A stretch of DNA of 32,622 nucleotides from Actinomycetota bacterium. Lineage in GTDB: Bacteria; Actinomycetota; Acidimicrobiia; Acidimicrobiales; CADCTF01. The notes below the pieces were generated by a model. It had not been told where the DNA came from, made no database searches, and was given only the letters and a program-made list of their open reading frames with translations. Location: contig JAHWJQ010000003.1 of assembly GCA_019348305.1 (NCBI GenBank), forward strand, positions 1 through 32,622, read 5' to 3'. A program made the position numbers and the translations under genes. Below are positions 1-8,323 of this stretch, piece after piece (the first letter of the stretch is position 1; the number at the start of each line of letters is the position of its first letter).

Positions 1-379
1 AGGAACATCGCAACAACGTCGCCACCCCCGTTTTGTCCATCCGCTGGGCGAGCCAGGCGACGACGTCTTCGAAGTCGCGGGTGTGGCGGGCGCCGGGCCG
101 CGCCCAGTCGACCTCCTCCGTGCGGACGCGCCGACACGCGGGGCAGGACAACCGCCTGATGTCAGCCTCCAGCCACAGCGTGCACGAGCCCAGGTCGAGG
201 TGACGCCAGCGCCGCCGTGACGAGTCGTAACGGGCCGCCGTCGAGTACCCGCACGGACACCGCAGCCGCCGCCGGCGCGCTGTGATTCCCACCACGACTC
301 CGACGTCGGTGAAGGACACCGACTCCACCCATGCGCCTGGCAGAGCGAGCATCCGATTGAATGCAGTGGTGACGCGCAC
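1..379 (-). CDS. ISL3-family transposase, N-terminal 126 residues (partial)
   Basis: DNA transposase of the DDE-type ISL3 family; only the N-terminal zinc-finger and start of the helix-turn-helix region are inside the window. Reading from a GTG at 379 there is no stop to base 1. A Cys-x-Cys pair (residues 41 and 43, in RRRLRCPCGY) and a Cys-x-x-Cys pair (79 and 82, in LSCPACRR) bracket the segment RWRHLDLG, which is the usual zf-ISL3 layout. They are followed by VDWARPGARHTRDFED and a helical region (VVAWLAQRMDKTGVATLLR) typical of the family. An AGGAGG ribosome site (389-394) sits 9 bases before the GTG, which fixes the start. The DDE catalytic domain would lie left of base 1, so intactness cannot be judged. 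Confidence 0.85.
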   Translation of the reverse strand, partial: MRVTTAFNRMLALPGAWVESVSFTDVGVVVGITARRRRLRCPCGYSTAARYDSSRRRWRHLDLGSCTLWLEADIRRLSCPACRRVRTEEVDWARPGARHTRDFEDVVAWLAQRMDKTGVATLLRCS

Positions 380-433
380 GTGCGTCTGCCTCCTGGTTCT
401 TTGTCTTGGTCGACTTCGAACCTAAGAGGGGTC
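1..433 (-). mobile_element. Right-hand part of an ISL3-family insertion sequence (truncated by window edge)
   Basis: The element is inferred from the transposase fragment at 1-379. The stretch at 411-433, upstream of the transposase start, could be its terminal inverted repeat: it lies about 30 bases from the start codon and reads, outward to inward on the minus strand, GACCCCTCTTAGGTTCGAAG. Only one end is in view, so neither the inverted repeat nor the target duplication (8 bases is usual for ISL3 elements) can be confirmed. The boundary at 433 is a guess. Confidence 0.4.
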
Positions 434-546
434 AGGCCGCGTGCGCGTCTTTCGCGGACCTCGACTGACCGGCGGCGGGGGGTCTCATCAGCGACAACGC
501 CCGCGTCTACTCCTCACCGGACCCACACGAACCCGAGGAGACGCAC

Positions 547-2217
547 GTGTGTTCGTATACGGTGCGGCGCGTGCAGAGGTCCTTCGACGACCTGGGCCAG
601 CCGCTGGCGGAGGTCACCTTCGTCGTGGTCGACCTCGAGACCACCGGCGGCTCGCCCAGCGACTGCCGCATCACCGAAGTGGGAGCGGTCAAGTTCCGGG
701 GTGGCGAGTACCTGGGATCGTTCCAGACCCTGGTCAACCCCGAGACCCCCATCCCGCCGCAAATCGTGTACCTCACCGGCATCACCGAGGCCATGGTCGG
801 CCCGGCGCCGCCGATCGACGCGGTGCTCCCGGCCCTCGCCGAGTTCATCGGCAACGCCGTGATCGTCGGGCACAACGTCCGCTTCGATCTGGGGTTCCTG
901 AGGGCCAACCTGCGCCGCTTGGGATATCGGGCCCTCACCAATCCATTCGTCGACACCTGCTCGCTGGCCAGGCGCCTGATCCGTGAGGAGGTGGCGAACT
1001 GCAAGCTGGCCACCCTGGCCCGCCACTTCCGCACCGCCGCCGAGCCCTGCCATCGCGCCCTCGACGACGCCAAGGCCACCGCTGAGGTCTTCCATGCTCT
1101 CGTCGAGCGCGCCGCCGGGCTCGGGGTGCTCGCCCTCGACGACCTCCTGGCGCTGCCCACGACGGCCGCCCACCCCCAGGCCAGCAAGCTGCGTTGGGTG
1201 GCCGCCCTCCCCCGCAAGCCCGGCGTCTACCTGTTCCGCGACGGCCGGGGCGAGGTGCTCTACGTCGGGCGAGCCACCGACTTGCGCCGGCGGGTCCGCT
1301 CCTACTTTGCCGGCGACGACCGGCGAAAGATCGCCGGCCTGCTCCGCGAGGCACAGGGGCTCGATCACGTGGTGTGCGCCCACGACCTGGAAGCGGCGGT
1401 GTTGGAGGTTCGCCTCATCCACCAGCATCTGCCTCGCTACAACCGCCAGGTGAAGGCTTGGCGGAGGTACGCCTACCTCAAGTTGACGCTGGGCGAGCCC
1501 TTCCCGAGGCTGGCGGTCGTGCGGGTGGCCCGCAGCGGGGACGGCGCCCTCTACCTCGGGCCGCTCCCATCCTCAGCAGCAGCCAAGCTGGTGGCCGAGG
1601 CCGTGGAGTCGGTGGTGCCGCTGCGGCGGTGCGCGGCGAGGCCACCGGCACAGGCTCGGCCCGCGCCCTGCACCCCGGCGCAGTTGGGCGTGGCCAGCTG
1701 CCCCTGTGCGGGAGCCGTCACCGAGGACGCCTACCGTGTGCTTGTCGGGCGGGCCGTCCGCGGACTCACCGACGAACCGCGGCTCCTCCTCGACGCCCTT
1801 GCCGAGCGCATGGCGTCGTTGGCCGCCGCCCAACGCTTCGAAGAGGCTGCCGTGACGCGGGAGCGAGCAGCAGCCCTGGCGCGGGCCGTCGCCCGGCAGC
1901 GCAGGTTGCACGCCGTGGTGCAGGCGGGCCGGATGGTCGTCGAGCTCGGCGGTGGGGGCGGCGCGATCATCGACTGCGGCCGGCTCACCGCCAGCTGGGC
2001 GCCCGACGAGCCCCCGGTCCCCGACTGTCTCGTGGCTGGGGGCGAGCGCCCCACGATCCCCCTGGCCCGCGACGCCGTCGATGAGGTGGCCGCCGTCGCC
2101 TCGTGGCTCGACGCTGCGGCGGACACCCTGCGCCTCCTGCACTGCGACGCCGGCCTCTGCCATCCCAGCTCCACCGTCGCCACCTTCGCACCCCAGAGCC
2201 GCCGGCCCGCCGCCTGA
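547..2217 (+). CDS. DEDDh 3'-5' exonuclease / GIY-YIG nuclease fusion (DnaQ-UvrC-like)
   Basis: Predicted cytoplasmic DNA-processing nuclease of 556 residues. Residues 22-185 form a DnaQ-type exonuclease: VVDLETTGG (D29, E31), HNVRFD (D114) and the H169/D173 pair supply the DEDDh metal ligands. Residues 222-305 form a GIY-YIG domain like that of UvrC and Cho: GVYLF at 226-230, YVGRATDLRRRVRSYF from 239, and E287 in DLEAAVLE as the likely catalytic glutamate. A cysteine quartet (C362, C375, C385, C387) lies where UvrC carries its four-cysteine cluster, with changed spacing. A UVR-like helical hairpin follows at about 410-455. The UvrC C-terminal RNase H-like endonuclease and HhH domains are absent, so this is not UvrC itself. 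The same fusion is known in mycobacteria (Rv2191). The GTG start has GAGGAG 7 bases upstream. Its exact role in repair is not established. Confidence 0.88.
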   Translation: MCSYTVRRVQRSFDDLGQPLAEVTFVVVDLETTGGSPSDCRITEVGAVKFRGGEYLGSFQTLVNPETPIPPQIVYLTGITEAMVGPAPPIDAVLPALAEFIGNAVIVGHNVRFDLGFLRANLRRLGYRALTNPFVDTCSLARRLIREEVANCKLATLARHFRTAAEPCHRALDDAKATAEVFHALVERAAGLGVLALDDLLALPTTAAHPQASKLRWVAALPRKPGVYLFRDGRGEVLYVGRATDLRRRVRSYFAGDDRRKIAGLLREAQGLDHVVCAHDLEAAVLEVRLIHQHLPRYNRQVKAWRRYAYLKLTLGEPFPRLAVVRVARSGDGALYLGPLPSSAAAKLVAEAVESVVPLRRCAARPPAQARPAPCTPAQLGVASCPCAGAVTEDAYRVLVGRAVRGLTDEPRLLLDALAERMASLAAAQRFEEAAVTRERAAALARAVARQRRLHAVVQAGRMVVELGGGGGAIIDCGRLTASWAPDEPPVPDCLVAGGERPTIPLARDAVDEVAAVASWLDAAADTLRLLHCDAGLCHPSSTVATFAPQSRRPAA

Positions 2218-2225
2218 CGCGGGCC

Positions 2226-2231
2226 TACACT
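2226..2231 (+). promoter_or_regulatory. Leaderless-type -10 box TACACT for the GT2 gene
   Basis: TACACT matches the actinobacterial TANNNT -10 element. It ends exactly 6 bases before the GTG at 2238, which puts +1 on the start codon itself. No Shine-Dalgarno sequence is visible, as expected for a leaderless mRNA. The box is 9 bases past the stop of the preceding gene. Confidence 0.55.
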
Positions 2232-2237
2232 TCCCTG

Positions 2238-3428
2238 GTGTCGACCTCGGTCATCGTGGTCTCCCACCGGGCCCACGAATGGCTCGGTCGGTCGCTGGCT
2301 TCGGTGAGAGAAGAGGCCGACGAGGTGATCGTCGTCGACAACGGTTCGCCGGCCGCCGCTGTGTCCGATGCGGCTGGGAAAGCGGGGGCACGGCCAATCC
2401 GCCTCTCGGAGAACCTCGGGTTCCCGGGGGGCGTGAACGCGGGCTTGGCCGCGGCCACCGGGGAGATCGTCGCGCTGCTCAACGACGACGCCATGGCGGA
2501 GCCGGGCTGGCTCGCTTCGGCGGCCCACGACCTGGCCGACGCCACGGTCGCCGCGGTCACCCCGAAGCTGGTGTTCAACTTCCCCTACGCGGTGGTCCGC
2601 TTCGACGACGAGAGCCGGCGGGAGGGTGCCGACCCCCGCGCGCTGGGCCGGGCCATCCGATCGATCTCGCTCGGCGGAGACGAGCTGCTGGGCCACGCCA
2701 TCGGCCCCGGGCTCCACCGCCTCGAGCAGGGCACCCTCGACGGAACAGCCGGTCCGTGGAGGTGGACGACAGGTCGAGATCCCTTCTACGTCCCCCTCGG
2801 GCCCGACGGCGACCCCTCGACCCTCCTCGTCGACGGCCAGCCGGCGCCGGTGGAGGGCACCACCACGATCGTCAACAGCGCCGGCACCTACCTGAGCGCC
2901 CACGGCTTCGGCGGCGACTACGGCTTCGGCAACCCCGACGACGGCACGTTCGACACCCCGGCCGACCGTTTCGGCGGCTGCGGCGCGGCACTGGTCCTGC
3001 GAGCCAAGACGGCCCGGCGCATCGGCGGCTTTGCCACCGAGTTCTTCGCCTATTACGAAGACCTCGACTGGTGCTGGCGGGCGCAGCTGGCCGGGCTACG
3101 GGTCCGCTACCAGCCGGCGGGGGTCGTGCGCCACGTGGGCGGGTCGACCAGCGGCGGGCCACTCGACGCCCGGGTCAAGCGGCTGGCGGCCCGCAACCGC
3201 GTCCTCTGCCTGGCCAGGAACGGGCCGCTTGCCAAGCTGGGCCCGGAGATACGACGCGCCGTCGACGACGGCCGAGCCGACGGCATCGTCGCCCAGCTCG
3301 CCAGGTCGCTGCCCAGGGCGCTGGCCCAGCGGGCCCGCCTGGCGCGCCGCTGGCAGCGGCGGCCCCAGGAGGTGTGGGCCCAGTGGGCCGGCGTCAACGA
3401 GCGCTGGCCCGCCTCCGCCCCCAGCTGA
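2238..3428 (+). CDS. Family 2 glycosyltransferase (rhamnosyltransferase-like)
   Basis: Cytoplasmic inverting GT-A transferase of 396 residues, acting on a nucleotide-sugar donor. N-terminal fold: TSVIVVSHRAHEWLGRSL, then VDNGS at 33-37. The metal/nucleotide site is LLNDDA at 80-85. The C-terminal catalytic region holds FGGCGAALVLRA followed by FFAYYEDLDWCWR (about 270-282), whose Glu-Asp pair is the usual base region of this subfamily. About 90 residues (roughly 115-205) are inserted between the donor site and the acceptor half. No membrane segment is visible. The start is chosen at GTG 2238 because the protein fold begins there and a -10 box sits 6 bases upstream; longer in-frame starts would run inside the preceding gene. 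It converges with the ABC ATPase gene, 6 bases between stops. Donor and acceptor are unknown; it is the first gene of the glycan island. Confidence 0.88.
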   Translation: MSTSVIVVSHRAHEWLGRSLASVREEADEVIVVDNGSPAAAVSDAAGKAGARPIRLSENLGFPGGVNAGLAAATGEIVALLNDDAMAEPGWLASAAHDLADATVAAVTPKLVFNFPYAVVRFDDESRREGADPRALGRAIRSISLGGDELLGHAIGPGLHRLEQGTLDGTAGPWRWTTGRDPFYVPLGPDGDPSTLLVDGQPAPVEGTTTIVNSAGTYLSAHGFGGDYGFGNPDDGTFDTPADRFGGCGAALVLRAKTARRIGGFATEFFAYYEDLDWCWRAQLAGLRVRYQPAGVVRHVGGSTSGGPLDARVKRLAARNRVLCLARNGPLAKLGPEIRRAVDDGRADGIVAQLARSLPRALAQRARLARRWQRRPQEVWAQWAGVNERWPASAPS

Positions 3429-3434
3429 GCCCCG

Positions 3435-4640
3435 TCAGCCGGGCTCCTCGGTGCGCGCCCACCTCCCGCCCAGGGCGACAACGCCGAACGACTCGTGCGG
3501 TTCCCCTGGCTCCACGTCGAAGCGGAACACCTTGTGGCGGAAGTCGTAGGGATGAAGGCAGCTGTAGTCCTGGATGGACACGTTGATGTCGAAGGTGCCC
3601 GGCAGGAGCATCATCCGGTCGAACGTCAAGTCGACGTAGCCGGCGCCGAAGAGCCGGTCGGGGACGTCGTCGGCGTCCCTGGTGGTCGGACCGCTGACGT
3701 GGGTACCGTCGAGGGTCTGGATGGTGACGGCGAACACCGGCTTGTCGACGGGCTCGTGGAACCGGTAGTGCAGGCGGATGGTGGCCGCTTCACCGGTGCG
3801 GACCCGGCTGACGCTCCGTCCTGCGGAATCGAGCAGCTCCACCGTCTCTACCCGAGCCTCGCCCGACCCCCACCGCTCGCCGCCACCCTCGCCGTCGACC
3901 GTGCGGTCGACCTGGACGGCCCCCACGTACTCGTCCACGACCTTGCGGGCGGCGTCGACCATCTTCACCTGGCCGTGGTCGAGCCAGGCCACCGTGTCAC
4001 AGATGTTGTGCACCGAGGTCATGGCGTGGGAGACGAGGACGATGGTCTTGCCCCTGGCCTTGAGGTCGGCGAACTTCTCGTTGCACTTGCGCTGGAACAC
4101 CTCGTCGCCCACGGCCAGGACCTCGTCCACGAGCAGCACGTCGGGGTCGACGTTGATGGCCACCGAGAAGCCGAGGCGGACGTACATGCCGGAGGAGTAG
4201 TTCTTCACCGGCTGGTCGATGAACTGCTCGAGGCCGGCGAAGGCAACGATCTCGTCGAACTTCCTCTGCAGCTCCTTTTGCGGCAGACCCAGGATCGCCC
4301 CGTTGAGAAAGACGTTCTCCCGCCCCGAGAGCTCGGGGTGGAAGCCGGCGCCGAGCTCGAGGAGGGCGGACACCTTGCCCACGAGGCTGATGTTCCCGGT
4401 CTCGGGGCGCAGGATGCGGGCCATGCACTTGAGAAGGGTCGACTTGCCCGAGCCGTTCTCGCCGATGAGGCCGAAGCTCGACCCTTGCGGCACCTCGAAC
4501 GAAACGTCTCGCAGCGCCCAGAACTCGTCCACCACGGCCCGCCGTCCTCGCAGCAGGGCGACCTTCAGCGACTGGTTGCGCTCGTGGTAGAGGCGGAAGC
4601 GTTTCGACACCCCCTCCACCACGATGGCGGGCTCGCTCAC
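3435..4640 (-). CDS. wzt: ABC exporter ATPase with C-terminal carbohydrate-binding domain (Wzt-like)
   Basis: ATP-binding subunit of a polysaccharide exporter, 401 residues. Walker A is GENGSGKST at 60-68, the signature is YSSGM at 148-152, and Walker B is VLLVDE at 168-173 followed by the H-loop in VLVSHAM. The N-terminal half matches the TagH/Wzt/RfbE class (GVSKRFRLYHERNQSLK and FWALRDVSFEV). After a hinge at about 230-260, residues 260-395 form a beta-rich domain resembling the Wzt C-terminal domain, which in O8/O9a-type systems binds the end of the finished O-chain; this suggests glycan export rather than teichoic acid export. GTG start; the GTGA at 4640-4637 overlaps the permease stop by 4 bases, so translation is probably coupled. 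It lies downstream of the permease gene in one transcript. Confidence 0.92.
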   Translation of the reverse strand: MSEPAIVVEGVSKRFRLYHERNQSLKVALLRGRRAVVDEFWALRDVSFEVPQGSSFGLIGENGSGKSTLLKCMARILRPETGNISLVGKVSALLELGAGFHPELSGRENVFLNGAILGLPQKELQRKFDEIVAFAGLEQFIDQPVKNYSSGMYVRLGFSVAINVDPDVLLVDEVLAVGDEVFQRKCNEKFADLKARGKTIVLVSHAMTSVHNICDTVAWLDHGQVKMVDAARKVVDEYVGAVQVDRTVDGEGGGERWGSGEARVETVELLDSAGRSVSRVRTGEAATIRLHYRFHEPVDKPVFAVTIQTLDGTHVSGPTTRDADDVPDRLFGAGYVDLTFDRMMLLPGTFDINVSIQDYSCLHPYDFRHKVFRFDVEPGEPHESFGVVALGGRWARTEEPG

Positions 4641-5461
4641 AGCTCCTCCGCCAGGCGCCCCTCGAAGCGCCCGAAGATGAAGAGCCCGAGGAGGAACGTC
4701 GCGACCGACACCGTCACCAGGTAGGCGACCGTCGACAGCGGTGGCAGCCGCAGGTCATAGAGAGCGTCGCGGAACGCCTCTGCGAAGGCGGCCATCGGGT
4801 TCCACTTGTAGATCGCCCGCAGCGGGAGCTCGACACCGAAGAAAGCATGGCGCTCCGGCACCAGCTCCAGCGAGTACACGATGGGCGACAGGTAGAACCA
4901 GGCCTGGAAGAAGATCCCGACGAAGTGCTGCACGTCTCGGAAGAAGACGTTGAACACGCTCAGGGCGAGGCTGAGGCCGGTGGCGAACAGCGCCAGCGCC
5001 AGAACGAGCCCGAGCACCACGGGGATGAAGGGCACGACCATGTTGCCCACGATGAGGAGGATGACAGCCAGCAGGGAGAGCTCGAGCAGGAACGACACGA
5101 TCCACGAGCCCACCTGTGAAATCACCAGCAGCTCGCGCGGGAAGTAGGTCTTGCGGATGAGACTGGCGTTGCCGATCACCGTGCCAAGGGACCCGAAGAC
5201 ACTGTTGGTGAGGAAGTTCCACGGGAGCAGGCCACACAAAAGGAACAGGGCGAAGCTGCTCAGCCCGCTTGGCGAGCCCTCGGGAGCCCTGGCCTGGAAG
5301 AACACGCGGAAGACGATGGTGAAGATGACCATGGTGCTCAGGGGGTTGAGCAGTGACCACGCCCACCCGAGCGCCGAGCGCTTGTACTTGCCCCGCAGCT
5401 CGCGCAGCGTGAGGTGGGTCAACAGCTCCCGCGACTCCCGGTAATCAGCGAGGCTGGTCAC
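4637..5461 (-). CDS. wzm: ABC exporter permease for surface polysaccharide (Wzm-like)
   Basis: Membrane subunit of the exporter, 274 residues. It belongs to the ABC-2 / polysaccharide permease family: an amphipathic N-terminus (ADYRESRELLTHLTLRELRGKYK) followed by WAWSLLNPLSTMVIFTIVF and about six transmembrane segments, with the FFRDVQHFVGIFFQAWFYLSPIVY stretch typical of Wzm/TagG proteins. The start is set at GTG 5461 because GGAGAAGG stands just upstream and the conserved family N-terminus begins there; upstream in-frame codons encode an unconserved Arg/Pro-rich stretch. Its stop overlaps the start of the ATPase gene by 4 bases. A -10 box at 5488-5493 would give a leader of about 20 bases. 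The adjacent ATPase with a Wzt-like C-terminal domain supports glycan export. Confidence 0.9.
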   Translation of the reverse strand: MTSLADYRESRELLTHLTLRELRGKYKRSALGWAWSLLNPLSTMVIFTIVFRVFFQARAPEGSPSGLSSFALFLLCGLLPWNFLTNSVFGSLGTVIGNASLIRKTYFPRELLVISQVGSWIVSFLLELSLLAVILLIVGNMVVPFIPVVLGLVLALALFATGLSLALSVFNVFFRDVQHFVGIFFQAWFYLSPIVYSLELVPERHAFFGVELPLRAIYKWNPMAAFAEAFRDALYDLRLPPLSTVAYLVTVSVATFLLGLFIFGRFEGRLAEEL

Positions 5462-5470
5462 GTTCCTTCT

Positions 5471-5484
5471 CCGGTCACGACCGG
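5471..5484. repeat. Perfect inverted repeat CCGGTC-AC-GACCGG at the permease transcription start
   Basis: Two 6-base arms separated by 2 bases, lying between the minus-strand -10 box (5488-5493) and the ribosome site of the permease gene, across the expected +1. It could be an operator for a dimeric regulator or a small hairpin in the leader. No other copy was noticed in the window. Confidence 0.3.
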
Positions 5485-5487
5485 GCC

Positions 5488-5493
5488 ACGCTA
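5488..5493 (-). promoter_or_regulatory. -10 box TAGCGT for the wzm-wzt operon
   Basis: On the minus strand this reads TAGCGT, a TANNNT -10 element, 26 bases before the GTG at 5461. The GGAGAAGG ribosome site lies between. No convincing -35 was found. The divergent gene at 5615 uses the same hexamer in the other direction. Confidence 0.4.
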
Positions 5494-5602
5494 GGCGCCG
5501 CGGGCAGCATGGGGGGATTCCGGTGGGGATCACCGTGGCCGCTGCCCGCTTGAAGGCGTGATCGTCGAGGCGGGCGAACCGCTGCCGGCGCAGGGAAACA
5601 AG

Positions 5603-5608
5603 TAGCGT
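5603..5608 (+). promoter_or_regulatory. Leaderless-type -10 box TAGCGT for the HAD-family gene
   Basis: TAGCGT ends 6 bases before the GTG at 5615, placing +1 at the start codon. There is no Shine-Dalgarno sequence between box and start. Confidence 0.5.
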
Positions 5609-5614
5609 TCAGCC

Positions 5615-8323
5615 GTGCCTGCATCTCCCGGAGCAGACGCAGCGGAGGGCGAACCGCCGGCGCTGCTCACCAGCGCGGTCTGCGAGGACCGCCGCCTCCG
5701 ACCCGCTCTCGTGCGCCTCGAGCAGGGGCGCATCGGCGTCCTGTCGCTCGACATCTTCGACACGCTGCTGTGGAGGATCGTGCCCGAGCCGGTGGACGCC
5801 TTCGGCCTCTTCGGTCACCGCTTGATGACGCTCGGCTACCTGGACCCCGGCACGGCACCTGCCGTCTTCGCCCGGCTGCGCCAGCGGGCCGAGGAGCGAG
5901 CGCGGGCCCTCGTAGGACCCGCCGAGGAACCCCAGGAGGTGAACCTCCACCAGATCTACCAGCAGCTGCCCGAACACATCTTCTCCGGGATCACCCCAGC
6001 CGTCGTCGCCGACCTCGAGGTCGAGTTCGAGCGCGAGATCACCTTCCCCGACCTGGAGATCCTCGAGTTGGCGCGGCTGGCCCAGGAGAAGTACGGCGCC
6101 CGCATCGTCCTGGTGTCCGACACCTACTACTCCGAGAAGCAGATCCGACGCATCCTGAGCAGGCCGCTGTTCGAGGGCGTGGTCATCGACGACGTGTTCA
6201 CCTCGAGCGATCGCAAGGTCGGCAAGGGCTTCGGCCTCTTCGACCGGGTGCTGGAAGAGACCGGCCAGCGGCCCGAGGAGGTCCTCCACGTCGGCGACCA
6301 CGAGGATGCAGACGTGGCCGCAGCGGCCGAGGCGGGAATCCAGGCCGTCCACTTCGAACGCTTCAGCGCCGCCACCTCGGCCGTGTTGGAGGAGGAGGGC
6401 ACCCTCCAGGCCCGGCCCACCATGCGGGAACGGTTGACGACCAAGATATTGCCGCCGACCACCAAAAGGATCGGCCTCGACGCTGTGGCCGGTGACTTCG
6501 GGCTCACGGCCGCCCGCTCCAAGTCCCTGGCTCGGCCCGAGGTGGACTCCCTCGCCCACAGCGCCCAGCCGTTCTGGCGCTTCGGTGCGTCGGTGCTGGG
6601 CCCGCCCAGCGTGGCCTTCGCCGAGTGGATCCACGCGCAAGCGCATGCCCGGGGCTACACCAGGGTGTACTGCCTCATGCGCGAAGGTGAGTTCCTCTCC
6701 CGCCTGCTCGACGGCGCGGCGACGTACCTGGCGAACCCTGTCGAGTCCCGCAAGTTCTGGGCCTCTCGCCAGGTGACGGCTCGTGCCGCCATCTTCGATG
6801 CGAGCCGCGAGGAGCTCACGGGGTTCCTCAATCGCCGCCGCCCCCCCACCATGCGGCAGTTCTTGGAAGGCCTGGGTCTGGGGCTGTCCACCTTCCCGGA
6901 GCTGTTCAGTCACGCCGAGGGGCGCCTCGACGACCCGGCCTTGTTCGAGAGGGTCATGGATCTCATCGAACGCCGGGCAGAGGTACGAGCAGCCATCGTC
7001 GACGACGCCGCCCTGCTCCGCCGGCGACTTCTCGCCTACTTCGAGAAGGAGGCCGGCGATCAGCCCCGGATCCTCCTGGCCGACCTCGGCTGGGGAGCGA
7101 CGATCCAAGCCAACCTCCAGACGATCTTCGATCGGAGCGGCCTCGGGGTGCAGACGGAGGGCCTCTACCTGGCCACCAACGAGGCGGCGGTCGACCGAAT
7201 TCTGAACGGGGTCCGGGCACACGGGTTTCTCACGACCGCTGGGGTTCCGGGGCGCGACAGCGCCTACATCAGCCGTAGCCCCGAGATCATCGAGCAGGCC
7301 TTCATGCACGACGTCGGCTCCCTTGCCGACTACTCCCACGACGGTCAGCCCATCTCCGGCGAGGCGCGCCAGGACCCGGTGCAGATGCTGCAACGAGTGG
7401 CGGTGCAGTCGGGGATCCTGGGGTTCCAACAGGAGTGGGCGCGGTACCGACCGGTGGTGCCGGCGAGCGTGAGCCTGTTGGAGCCATCGGCGAGAGAGCA
7501 GCTTCGCCGGATGATCATGCGCTTCATCCTTCGGCCGACTCACGAGGAAGCGGTCATGTTCTCGGCGTGGCTGCACGACGACAACTTCGGATCCGACGAC
7601 GCCGAGAGCGTGGTGTCGAGCACGCTGCGGACCTCCCTCAAGTACATGACCCCCGAGCAGTACCTCGCACTGCCCACGACCAAGACGTTCTGGCCCTTCG
7701 GGCTCGCCGCCATCTACGAGCCGTCGCTGAGCGAGGCTGCGGCGGCGGTTGCCGAAGGACTCGTTTCCCCCGAGGTGTTCGTCCACAGCGACCTGCACGC
7801 CATGCCCATCTACCTGGACGACGGGTCTGGGTTCGAGGAGCGGGTCCGGACGCTCGTACGCGTCAATGGCGCCGGCTTGTGCTTCGCGCGGGAGGTCATG
7901 GCCACGCGGGCGGTACACGCCGTCCGCCTGGCTTTCCCGGGCGGGCCGGGCATCGTGCGCGTCGACCAGTTGACCTTCTCCTTCTCGGTCCAGGGCCGGG
8001 CCGAGCCGGTCGTTGTGGTGGTCGACTCGCCGGGTGCATTCGCTGGGTTGGAACACGACTTCGCCGAACCCCTGTCCCCCAACGTCCTGCTCGGAAGGCA
8101 CCAGGCGCCTCAGTTCATCTTCACCTGCCCGCGTGAGTGGAGAGATCTCGTCTACCGGGTTGAGGTCGAGGCGGCCTTCGCGTGGCTTCCCACAGCAGCA
8201 TTGCCGCGCGAGCAACCCGCCGCTGGTGATGAAAAGCCGCTGCGGGGCCTCGCTGTCCGGGCGGGCAAGAAGGCAGCGCGCTCGGTGGCAAAACGCTACG
8301 TGGCCCGCTCCGGCCTCCGATGA
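5615..8323 (+). CDS. Very large HAD-superfamily protein (COG5610-like) of the glycan island
   Basis: 902-residue soluble protein of unknown exact function. Residues 38-255 form a HAD phosphatase-like domain: LSLDIFDTLL with nucleophile D46 (F48 stands where many HAD enzymes have the second aspartate), VLVSDTYYS (S169) as motif II, KVGKG (202-206) as motif III and HVGDHEDAD (D229, D234) as motif IV. A second region at about 310-600 contains YCLMREGEFLSRLL (near 354) and LADLGWGATIQANL (D490-Q498), a layout recalled from the predicted-hydrolase group COG5610 found in polysaccharide loci. The last 250 residues (with WLHDDNFGSDD and TKTFWPFGLAAIYEP) are unrecognised. No signal peptide or membrane segment. 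GTG start set by the -10 box 6 bases before it. The stop overlaps the ATG of the methyltransferase gene by 4 bases (ATGA), so the two are probably made together. A glycan-modifying or lipid-linked sugar phosphatase role is inference. Confidence 0.8.
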   Translation: MPASPGADAAEGEPPALLTSAVCEDRRLRPALVRLEQGRIGVLSLDIFDTLLWRIVPEPVDAFGLFGHRLMTLGYLDPGTAPAVFARLRQRAEERARALVGPAEEPQEVNLHQIYQQLPEHIFSGITPAVVADLEVEFEREITFPDLEILELARLAQEKYGARIVLVSDTYYSEKQIRRILSRPLFEGVVIDDVFTSSDRKVGKGFGLFDRVLEETGQRPEEVLHVGDHEDADVAAAAEAGIQAVHFERFSAATSAVLEEEGTLQARPTMRERLTTKILPPTTKRIGLDAVAGDFGLTAARSKSLARPEVDSLAHSAQPFWRFGASVLGPPSVAFAEWIHAQAHARGYTRVYCLMREGEFLSRLLDGAATYLANPVESRKFWASRQVTARAAIFDASREELTGFLNRRRPPTMRQFLEGLGLGLSTFPELFSHAEGRLDDPALFERVMDLIERRAEVRAAIVDDAALLRRRLLAYFEKEAGDQPRILLADLGWGATIQANLQTIFDRSGLGVQTEGLYLATNEAAVDRILNGVRAHGFLTTAGVPGRDSAYISRSPEIIEQAFMHDVGSLADYSHDGQPISGEARQDPVQMLQRVAVQSGILGFQQEWARYRPVVPASVSLLEPSAREQLRRMIMRFILRPTHEEAVMFSAWLHDDNFGSDDAESVVSSTLRTSLKYMTPEQYLALPTTKTFWPFGLAAIYEPSLSEAAAAVAEGLVSPEVFVHSDLHAMPIYLDDGSGFEERVRTLVRVNGAGLCFAREVMATRAVHAVRLAFPGGPGIVRVDQLTFSFSVQGRAEPVVVVVDSPGAFAGLEHDFAEPLSPNVLLGRHQAPQFIFTCPREWRDLVYRVEVEAAFAWLPTAALPREQPAAGDEKPLRGLAVRAGKKAARSVAKRYVARSGLR

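Noticed and set aside
5609..8215. Very long minus-strand reading frame opposite the HAD gene
   Set aside because: It is antisense to a gene with clear HAD motifs; in GC-rich DNA long antisense frames are common. Its translation is His/Asp/Gly-rich without any known motif.
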